Assembly (NCBI GenBank): GCA_022820125.1
Contig: JAJEGA010000042.1
Location: forward strand, 1-64,000
DNA length: 64,000 nucleotides
Source of the DNA: Anaerolineae bacterium
GTDB taxonomy: Bacteria; Chloroflexota; Anaerolineae; Aggregatilineales; Phototrophicaceae
Direction: 5' to 3'
The notes below the pieces were generated by a model. The model saw nothing but the letters and a program-made list of their open reading frames with translations. It made no database searches and was not told the origin of the DNA. The translations under genes were made by a program, and so were the position numbers. This document shows, in pieces, positions 1-6,577 of the stretch; position 1 is the first letter of the stretch; each line of letters opens with the position of its first letter.

Positions 1-14
1 AATGAAGGAACGTC

Positions 15-84
15 GTAGGGGCGACTCTTGAGTCGCCCACATGTACAATGGCGACATAGTGGGCGAGACAAGTCTCGCCCCTAC
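15..84. repeat. Pair of GTAGGGGCG palindromic repeat units, facing each other
   Basis: Two units lie 22 bases apart in opposite orientation. The left one (15-38) starts GTAGGGGCG and folds as a 9-bp stem with inner arm ACTC/GAGT. The right one (61-84) ends CGCCCCTAC and has inner arm AGAC/GTCT. Both belong to a family found about 30 times in this window. The rest of 1-250 holds no gene I can support. Confidence 0.9.
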
Positions 85-250
85 AGATCTCGAATCAGAT
101 TAGCATCGCCCTTTTTCGCATTACTTACTTTGTTCTACTTCTGTGGTAAAGCCTTACAATTTAGCTTACTTTCGCGCCTTCTGTAGCGCAGCGACAAGTA
201 GCGGACAAGCCTTAGATATATTGAAGGAATGAAAGTTTGGTCAAGTCCAG

Positions 251-790
251 TCATTCCGGTTTGAAGCGTTCCCAATGCGTCAGGTCGCGCCAGGTGATCC
301 TCTTCCAGGCGCGCATGCCCGGCTGGGCGGCTTCCGCTTTGTGGCCGAGGCAGATAAACATTTCCGGCGAATAACTGTCCGGCAGATTGAGGATCAGCTT
401 GATCGCTTCTTTGCTGTATGAAGTGACGGGACCGGAAGCCAAGCCCAGCGCGTGCGCCGCCAGCATCATCGTTTGCGCGGCTGTGCCGATGTCGATCAGC
501 AGCGCGCGGTCGGTCGCTGGCAGATTGTGCTCGGCGGCGACATCCCAATTGGTGCAGATGAGAATCAGGACCGGCGCCTTCTGGAACATGCCCGGCGAGA
601 CCAGGCGGATCAGACGGCGGGTTTCGGCGTCTTCAATCACGATGTAGCGGTTGGGCCGCAGGTTGCCGCCGCTGGGCGCCCAGCGCGCCGCCTCCAGCAC
701 GGCTTCAATTTGCGCGCGCGCTACCGGCTCATCGGTCATCTCGCGCACGACCCGCCGCGTCTTGATATTGTTCAGCACGGCATCGCTCAT
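251..790 (-). CDS. Nitroreductase family protein (FMN-dependent)
   Basis: Likely an FMN-containing NAD(P)H oxidoreductase of the nitroreductase fold. The 179-residue product has the family's N-terminal Arg-Arg signature (TRRVVREMTDEPV, about residues 10-22) and the APSGGNLRPNRYIVI segment (about 37-52), which match the FMN-phosphate-binding motifs of the family. I chose the ATG at 790 because it overlaps the TAA of the upstream gene by one base (TAATG), which implies translational coupling. A longer reading would add 13 residues without similarity to the family. Substrate cannot be told; physiological roles in the family include flavin, quinone and nitro-compound reduction. Confidence 0.85.
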   Translation of the reverse strand: MSDAVLNNIKTRRVVREMTDEPVARAQIEAVLEAARWAPSGGNLRPNRYIVIEDAETRRLIRLVSPGMFQKAPVLILICTNWDVAAEHNLPATDRALLIDIGTAAQTMMLAAHALGLASGPVTSYSKEAIKLILNLPDSYSPEMFICLGHKAEAAQPGMRAWKRITWRDLTHWERFKPE

Positions 791-1110
791 TATTCGTCCC
801 CCGCCAGCGCGCTGTGACGCAGCAGGCAAGCGGCGACCGCCCGGCAGCGTTCATCCAGGCTCTCGGTGTATGCCTCGATATCGGACATATTCATGTGCAT
901 CGCCGGGATGCGTTCAAGGTTCTCTTGCAGGAAATCACGTGATTTGTCGGAGGCGCGTTCAAGCATCATGCCGCTCAGGCGCTCGGTTGCCGTCAGCAAG
1001 CGCAAGGGACCGTATTGCGCCGGCTCGTCCATTTGAATTCGCGCCGAGGTAATTAGCAGCGCCAAAAGCTCAACCGCCTCGTCCTCTTTCAGCACCCAGT
1101 TTTCCGCCAT
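790..1110 (-). CDS. Small helical protein, unknown function (DUF6092-like)
   Basis: The 106-residue product is predicted mostly helical, with no signal peptide and no membrane segment. The stretch LLITSARIQMDEPAQYGPL followed by a leucine-rich LLTATERLSGMML resembles what I recall of the DUF6092 family, but I cannot confirm that. Its stop codon overlaps the start of the nitroreductase, so the two are almost certainly co-transcribed and probably work together. Start is the ATG at 1110. No catalytic motif was seen. Confidence 0.6.
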   Translation of the reverse strand: MAENWVLKEDEAVELLALLITSARIQMDEPAQYGPLRLLTATERLSGMMLERASDKSRDFLQENLERIPAMHMNMSDIEAYTESLDERCRAVAACLLRHSALAGDE

Positions 1111-1202
1111 CGATCACGCCATCCTTTCCACGCGGTCGCCTGCGGTCCAGCCCGCGTACCGTCTCAATCGCCCGGGTTTCCTCGCGGATGGCTCAGAGAT
1201 TG

Positions 1203-1232
1203 TTTACAATGACCGAATGGTCAGATTATATG
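1203..1232 (+). promoter_or_regulatory. Putative promoter with TetR-type operator in the spacer
   Basis: TTTACA (1203-1208) and a TATATG/TTATAT hexamer (1226-1232) lie 17-18 bases apart on the plus strand. Between them is a perfect inverted repeat TGACC-gaat-GGTCA (1210-1223), the size and shape of a TetR-family operator. The site sits between the minus-strand nitroreductase pair and the plus-strand SDR operon and could control either. No regulator gene is adjacent. Confidence 0.4.
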
Positions 1233-1335
1233 AAGCGTCGATACAAGTGTCAAGCAGAGCGGCTAACGAAGCGATGCCCGCGAATGAGAAACTGCGCGCT
1301 CAACTATCTGCGGCTGGCGGCGGGGCGCAAACCTG

Positions 1336-2271
1336 ATGAAGCGCGTCATCATCACTGGCGCCAACGGTTTTCTCGGCTGCAATATCGTCGCTGCTTGCCT
1401 GGCAGCGGGTATGGACGCAGTCGCTGTCGATTTGAACTTTGACAACCCGGCTTATGCGCAGCTCGCTGGCGAGAAGCTGCGGCTTGTGGAGTCGGATTGT
1501 GTCAATATGCCGCCTGTCGCTGCAGACGCTTTGATACACGCCGCTTTTGTCACGGCGACGCCAGAAGAACGGGGCGAATCGCCCGAGCGGAACCTGCGCG
1601 CCAATATCGAGCCCATCCTCTCGGTGATGGAATACACGCGGCGTCAGCGCATTAGGCGGGCGATATATGTCAGTTCGGCTGCCGTGCATCGCCGCTCGCT
1701 GGATTCGGTGCTTGGCGAATCGCTTGCCCCAAGCCCGCTGGGTGTCTATGGGGTCGCCAAGACTTTGATGGAGCAGACGGTCGAAACCATGCGGATCGTC
1801 CACCAGCGCGATTGTCTCTGCGCGCGCCCCGGCGGCATTTACGGTCCCTTCGAGTTTCGCCGTTCGACTCGGCCAAAGTTGAGCGCTGTCGCGCAGATGA
1901 TGCGGTCGGCGCTAGTCTCCGGCGAGATCGTCGTCCAGCGACCGGAAGAGCGAAACGAATGGACCTATGCGCCGGATATCGGGCGGGCGCTGGTGGCGCT
2001 GCTCAAAGCGGATTCGCTGAACTTCGCGCTATATCAAGTCGCGAGTGGCGAGCAGGTTTCGAATTTGCAAATCGCAAACATGATCCAGACGCTGATGGAT
2101 GGGGTCAAGGTGCGGGTTGCCGGGCGCGATGCTGGATCGCGCAATCGGTCACGCCTATTGGATACCACCCGCTTGGCGCAGGATGTCGGCTTCAGCGATT
2201 GGACGAAGATGAGCCGAGCCACGCTCAAGCGAACCTATGCCAGCATCGCAAAGGTTATCTGCAATGCTTAA
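1336..2271 (+). CDS. NAD-dependent epimerase/dehydratase (extended SDR)
   Basis: An extended short-chain dehydrogenase acting on a nucleotide-sugar or sugar-like substrate. The 311-residue product begins with the Rossmann motif GANGFLG (residues 8-14), has the serine region YVSSAAVHRR (about 113-122), and the YxxxK catalytic pair in VYGVAK (about 138-143). PGGIYGP and the C-terminal substrate domain follow as in the family. It is the first gene of a plus-strand operon: its last eight bases overlap the start of the Gfo/Idh gene. No strong ribosome binding site is visible before the ATG. Substrate is not deducible; the neighbours suggest carbohydrate modification. Confidence 0.85.
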   Translation: MKRVIITGANGFLGCNIVAACLAAGMDAVAVDLNFDNPAYAQLAGEKLRLVESDCVNMPPVAADALIHAAFVTATPEERGESPERNLRANIEPILSVMEYTRRQRIRRAIYVSSAAVHRRSLDSVLGESLAPSPLGVYGVAKTLMEQTVETMRIVHQRDCLCARPGGIYGPFEFRRSTRPKLSAVAQMMRSALVSGEIVVQRPEERNEWTYAPDIGRALVALLKADSLNFALYQVASGEQVSNLQIANMIQTLMDGVKVRVAGRDAGSRNRSRLLDTTRLAQDVGFSDWTKMSRATLKRTYASIAKVICNA

Positions 2272-3298
2272 GGTCGTTTTGGCGGGTCTCGGCGTTCGCG
2301 GGCGGCATTGGGCGGAAGTGATCGCGCGATCGCAGCGCGCCGAATTGCTCGCATTCGTCGATCCGTCGGTTGAAGCGCTTGCGCGCGCTCTCTCCGAATT
2401 TGGCGAGCGCCCGGCATTCGCCACGCTTGAAGCGGCGTTGGGCGCGCTCACAGATGTTGACGCTTTGGTGCTGGCGAACCCGCCGATGCGGCGCGAGGGC
2501 ATCGTTCGGCTCGCCTGCGCGCTTAAGCTGCCGATGCTTATCGAAAAGCCGCTGGCGCTCGACCTCGGCGAAGCGCTGAAGCTGGTTCAGATCGCCGAGT
2601 CGGCGGCCGTCTCGTTGATGGTCGGGCTGAACTTCCGTTACTTGCCAGTGACGAAAGCGCTGATGCGCCTGCTTGCCGATGACGCGGTCGGTCGCCCCGA
2701 ATTCGCGCGCTTCACCTACGAACGCTGGCGCGATGGCAGGCGTCCTGACCTCAACGATTATCCCTTGGTGATGGATCACCCGATGCTCTGGGAGCAATCG
2801 ATTCATCACTTTGATTTGATGCGCTTCGTCTATGGGCAGGCGCCGCTGCGGTTACAGTGCCAGACCTGGAACCCGCCCTGGAGCATGTATGCCGGCGACA
2901 GCAATGTGTCGGCGCTCATCGAGTTTGAGGGCGGCATGCGTGTGAACTATCAGGGCACATGGCAGGGCAGCTGGGCGGCGCCCGCCTTTGAATGGCGCAG
3001 CGATTGCGCAGCGGGTATCATCACGCAGCGGGATCAGTTCGGCGCGCTCTTTTATGCCCGCCGCGATGAGGCTGCGTTGCGGTCTGTGCCGCTGCCGCCG
3101 CATGAACGCTGGATCAGCGAGACGGCCGCGCTTTTCGCCGCCTTCCTCGATCACGTCCTCGACGGCGCGCCGCTTCAGTGCAGCGGTCGCGATCACTTGA
3201 TGTCGCTGGCGATGCTGGAAGCCTGCGTCCAATCGAGCGCGAAGGGCGCCGGCGTCCTAATCGGCGAAGTCTTGCCAGGCGGAACTGAGCGCTTGTAG
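2264..3298 (+). CDS. Gfo/Idh/MocA family oxidoreductase
   Basis: A 344-residue NAD(P)-dependent sugar oxidoreductase. The N-terminal Rossmann domain starts LKVVLAGLGVRGRHW, and the EKPLALDL motif (about residues 90-97) carries the family's conserved Glu-Lys-Pro. The C-terminal alpha/beta domain contains the HHFD-like segment SIHHFDLMRFVYG. I used the ATG at 2264, which overlaps the SDR stop (ATGCTTAA), rather than an upstream start that only adds nine residues. It is one of two Gfo/Idh genes flanking a TIM-barrel protein, an arrangement common in pathways that oxidise, isomerise and reduce a sugar alcohol or glycoside. Confidence 0.88.
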   Translation: MLKVVLAGLGVRGRHWAEVIARSQRAELLAFVDPSVEALARALSEFGERPAFATLEAALGALTDVDALVLANPPMRREGIVRLACALKLPMLIEKPLALDLGEALKLVQIAESAAVSLMVGLNFRYLPVTKALMRLLADDAVGRPEFARFTYERWRDGRRPDLNDYPLVMDHPMLWEQSIHHFDLMRFVYGQAPLRLQCQTWNPPWSMYAGDSNVSALIEFEGGMRVNYQGTWQGSWAAPAFEWRSDCAAGIITQRDQFGALFYARRDEAALRSVPLPPHERWISETAALFAAFLDHVLDGAPLQCSGRDHLMSLAMLEACVQSSAKGAGVLIGEVLPGGTERL

Positions 3299-3364
3299 GG
3301 GCGTTTCGTGAAAGGCCCGCCCGCGCCATGGGCATGCTTGGGTGAAGACTTCAAAGGACTTGAA

Positions 3365-4744
3365 ATGAGCGAAACATTTGTTGGCATTCAGATAGGCGCG
3401 ATCAGCTTTATCGATGAGGGGGTCGAGGCAGTTCTCGACATCCTGCAAGAAAAAGCCGGCGTCAACGCGCTGATGATTTCGGCGCTTAGCTGGAGCATCG
3501 GCAATGCCGGGCGCGCTGCTTTCGGCTTCCCCGATCATGGCGTGGCGGAAGCGGACCATCTGCGCGGCGGCGCCTTTTTCGCGCCAGATCCGCGCTATTA
3601 CGGCAAGACCGACATGAAACAGTTTGCCGCGCCCGATGAGCTTTATGCCGGCTTTGACGCGCTAGCTGATGTGATACCGGCGGCGCGGGCGCGCGGCATC
3701 AATGTCTACACCTATTACTGCGAGACCTCAAGCTCAGCCATTCGCTCGATTTGGCAGCCGGGCTTTCAGCACTTGCTTGATCGCGATCATCGCGGGCGGG
3801 TCGCGAGTCGTCCTTCGCTGCTGAATCCGGATTACAAGACCTTCTGGCATGCCGTATTCGCTGATTGGCTGAACAATCATGACCTGCGCGGCATCATGTG
3901 GGGCATTGAGCGGCAGAGCCCCTTGATGGACATCTTCCGCGGCGACAGTTCGACCGGCTTCGATGACTTTTATGTGGCAGAAGCAAGAGCCCGCAACATT
4001 GATGTCGAGCGGGCGATCGCCGGGTACTGCGCGATAGACGACTTGCTGCGGCGGGCGCGCGGCGGCGAGCGGCCGCGGGATGGCGTCTTTGTCCTGCTGT
4101 TGCGGCAATTGCTGCGCTATCCCGAAGTGCTGCTCTGGGAGAAGATGTGGCTGGAATCGCACCAGTCCTTTTACCGCGAGCTTTCAGGTTTGGTGAAATT
4201 CTACGACCCAAGCTGCGAATTTGGCATTGGCATCTGGCAAGTGATCAACACCTACAATCCTTATCTGCGGGCGCAATACGATCAAGCGGACTACGCGCCT
4301 TACGCCGATTGGTTCAAGCCGGTGCTCTATCATACGCCGGCCGGCGCGCGCTTCGCTGATTTCGCCGCCTCCTGGCATGCCGGCGCGCTGGCTGATGCCT
4401 CGCCCGATGGCGCCTATGACGCGCTGGCGACCGTGCTCGGCTTAAGCGATTTCGTTTCGCCGCGAGCGGAAGGACCGATGGCGGGCTTCAAGCCGGCGTA
4501 CATCAAGGAGTGGACCGCCCGCCTGATCGAGGAGACCGGGGCGCCGGTGTATCCGGGGATTGGCGTCGGCGTGGGGCATCCGGGCGAGAGCAAGGCAATC
4601 ACGCCGGCAGAAATCCGCGAAGGCGTTCACGCGGGGTTTGACGGCGGCGCTTCGGGCATCATGATCTCGCGCAATTATTCGGAAGCGGAGCTGCGCAATC
4701 TGGCGGCGGTCGGCGAGGCGCTGCGCGAGCGCGGCTTGCTATAG
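3365..4744 (+). CDS. TIM-barrel protein of unknown function, glycosidase-like
   Basis: A 459-residue cytosolic protein (no signal peptide) whose alternating strands and helices suggest a TIM barrel: WSIGNAGRAAFGFPDH near residue 48, INVYTYYCE near 115, GIMWGIERQSPL near 180 and a C-terminal GFDGGASGIMISRNY. These resemble barrels of glycoside hydrolase-like proteins often annotated only as hypothetical in sugar operons. I do not recognise a named family. The ATG at 3365 follows AAAGGA at suitable spacing; an upstream in-frame start has no such site. It lies between two Gfo/Idh genes, nine bases before the second, so a role in releasing or isomerising the shared sugar substrate is plausible. 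Confidence 0.7.
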   Translation: MSETFVGIQIGAISFIDEGVEAVLDILQEKAGVNALMISALSWSIGNAGRAAFGFPDHGVAEADHLRGGAFFAPDPRYYGKTDMKQFAAPDELYAGFDALADVIPAARARGINVYTYYCETSSSAIRSIWQPGFQHLLDRDHRGRVASRPSLLNPDYKTFWHAVFADWLNNHDLRGIMWGIERQSPLMDIFRGDSSTGFDDFYVAEARARNIDVERAIAGYCAIDDLLRRARGGERPRDGVFVLLLRQLLRYPEVLLWEKMWLESHQSFYRELSGLVKFYDPSCEFGIGIWQVINTYNPYLRAQYDQADYAPYADWFKPVLYHTPAGARFADFAASWHAGALADASPDGAYDALATVLGLSDFVSPRAEGPMAGFKPAYIKEWTARLIEETGAPVYPGIGVGVGHPGESKAITPAEIREGVHAGFDGGASGIMISRNYSEAELRNLAAVGEALRERGLL

Positions 4745-4753
4745 GAGGCGGCG

Positions 4754-5821
4754 ATGACTATACGAACAGGGATTATTGGCGCCAGCTTTGCGCGCGAGGC
4801 TTACCTGCCGGCGCTGCGGACGATTGACGATGTGGAAGTGGTGGCGATCGCCAGCGCCCGATTATCCAGCGCGCAGTCGGCTGCCGCCGAGTTCGGCATC
4901 GCGCATGTTTATGACGACTGGCGGCGTATGCTCGGCGAGCGCGAATTCGAGCTCGTTTGCATCGCCACGCCGACAATTTTCCATGCGCCGATGACGCTGG
5001 CGGCGCTTGAGGCCGGCGCGCAGGTTCTCTGCGAGAAGCCGATGGCGATGAATACGGCTGAATCGGCAGAGATGCTGGAAAGGGCTGAGGCGCTGGGGGC
5101 GCTGCATATCATCGGCCACGAATTGCGCTTCAACCCCAATCGGCGCAAGATCCGGTCGCTGATCGAGAGTGGCGCCGTCGGGGTGGTTCGGCATGTGAAT
5201 ATCCACAACGTGTCGGCTTCCTGGGGCGATCCGGCTTCGCGCCCCGCCGGCGATTGGTGGTCGCGCGAAGAGATGGGCGGCGGTCGGCTGGGCGCGAGCG
5301 GCTCGCATATGATTGACTTGCTGCGTTTCTGGCTGGGCGATATCGGCGCCATCAGCGGGCAGGTGGCGACCATAGCGCCGGAACGCATCGACCGGGAAAC
5401 GGGCGCCCCCTGGCGGGCGACAGCCGATGATCAGTTCAGCTTCACCGCCGAGACGCGAAATGGCGCGCTCTGCTCGGTTTTTGTCAGCGGCGCGGGTCGG
5501 CACGGCGTCGGCAATCAAACGCAGATATTCGGCGCCGCAGGCACCATCTTGCTGGCGGACAGCGATGAGAAACTGCTGGTGGCGCAGGCGGGCGAAGACT
5601 TTCAAGACATGAGCGCACGCGATCCCAATGCCGATTTGCCGGGCATCGGGTCCGGGATATGGAACGTCTCTTTCGTCGCGCTGATGGAGGAGCTGACGGC
5701 GGCGATCCGCGAAAGGCGACAACTGGCTTGGGGCGCGACTTTTCACGATGGCCATCAATGTCAGATTGCGATGGACGCCCTGCGCCAAAGCAGCCGCGAG
5801 CGGCGCTGGGTGGCTTTGTAA
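4754..5821 (+). CDS. Gfo/Idh/MocA family oxidoreductase
   Basis: A 355-residue NAD(P)-dependent oxidoreductase. It opens with RTGIIGASFAREAYLPAL (Rossmann fold), has CEKPMAMN near residue 97 as the conserved Lys-containing motif, and the substrate-domain segment GASGSHMIDLLRFWLGD near 180. AGGAGG lies eight bases before the ATG. It is the last gene of the 1336-5821 operon and is clearly a different subfamily from the 2264 gene, so it probably catalyses another redox step rather than a duplicate one. Confidence 0.9.
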   Translation: MTIRTGIIGASFAREAYLPALRTIDDVEVVAIASARLSSAQSAAAEFGIAHVYDDWRRMLGEREFELVCIATPTIFHAPMTLAALEAGAQVLCEKPMAMNTAESAEMLERAEALGALHIIGHELRFNPNRRKIRSLIESGAVGVVRHVNIHNVSASWGDPASRPAGDWWSREEMGGGRLGASGSHMIDLLRFWLGDIGAISGQVATIAPERIDRETGAPWRATADDQFSFTAETRNGALCSVFVSGAGRHGVGNQTQIFGAAGTILLADSDEKLLVAQAGEDFQDMSARDPNADLPGIGSGIWNVSFVALMEELTAAIRERRQLAWGATFHDGHQCQIAMDALRQSSRERRWVAL

Positions 5822-5888
5822 CGCCGATCATGGCGTCGCCGCATCGCGTGTTACAATAATTTCACAGTAAGTGTTGCGAGGACGGATC

Positions 5889-6485
5889 ATGGTCATCGAG
5901 CGCGTCCAGAAAATGAGCATCGAAGAATTCCTTGACTTTGTCGAGAGCAGTGAGCAGTTGTATGAATACATTGACGGAGAACTGTATCCGATGACCACTC
6001 CGACATTTAGGCATAACATCATCGGCAGCAATATCGCATTCAGCCTTAGGACGCTTCTAGCTGGAAGTAATTGTCAGGTGCTTGGCATGGGTCAGGGGGT
6101 GCGAGCCGGCGAGACAAGACTCCTTATACCAGATGTTTGCGTCGTCTGTGAAGCACCATTGCTCGAAGCCGATACGCGCATTCTGCTCAATCCCATCCTC
6201 GTGGTCGAAGTCACCTCGCCCTCTTCAATCGACCGCGACCGGGTGATGAAGCGCGACTACTATGGCGATGTGGCCTCGATTCAAGCCTATCTCGTTGTCG
6301 ATCAACACCGCGCGCTCGTGGAACTGTACACCCGCAGCGAGACCGGCTGGCATTTACAGCGCTTCTCCGACCTGGGCGACGAAGTGCCGCTTGAGGCGCT
6401 GGATTGCAGTCTTGCCCTGAGAGACATTTATCAGCGCGTCGGATTTGAAGAGGCGCCGCCGTCCGCTCCCGTTGATGATTCCTGA
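5889..6485 (+). CDS. Uma2 family (DUF820) putative endonuclease
   Basis: A 198-residue member of the Uma2/DUF820 family, which has a PD-(D/E)xK nuclease fold and is greatly expanded in Cyanobacteria and Chloroflexota; its biological role is not established. Visible family motifs are LIPDVCVV (about residue 82), VVEVTSPSSIDRDRV (about 108) and QAYLVVDQHRA (about 134). I chose the ATG at 5889 because the homologues at 13-15 kb all begin xxIERVxxM at the same place; the upstream frame adds six residues. It ends at a hairpin shared with the convergent M16 gene. Five Uma2 genes occur in this window. Confidence 0.85.
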   Translation: MVIERVQKMSIEEFLDFVESSEQLYEYIDGELYPMTTPTFRHNIIGSNIAFSLRTLLAGSNCQVLGMGQGVRAGETRLLIPDVCVVCEAPLLEADTRILLNPILVVEVTSPSSIDRDRVMKRDYYGDVASIQAYLVVDQHRALVELYTRSETGWHLQRFSDLGDEVPLEALDCSLALRDIYQRVGFEEAPPSAPVDDS

Positions 6486-6490
6486 TGCAA

Positions 6491-6522
6491 TGAGGGCGAA
6501 TCAGTGGATCGCGTCGCCCTCA
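6491..6522. terminator. Bidirectional hairpin between convergent genes
   Basis: A 9-bp perfect stem TGAGGGCGA / TCGCCCTCA (6491-6499 with 6514-6522) separates the ends of the plus-strand Uma2 gene and the minus-strand M16 gene. There is no clear T run on either side, so rho-independent termination is only probable. It is not a member of the GTAGGGGCG family. Confidence 0.55.
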
Positions 6523-6577
6523 TAGTTTGACTGTGACTGCCGCCCGCAATCTGCCACAGCGCAGAATCTCGGAATAC

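Noticed and set aside
1188..1442. 84-codon plus-strand frame overlapping the SDR start
   Set aside because: It overlaps the clear Rossmann start of the SDR in another frame and is Arg-rich without motif.
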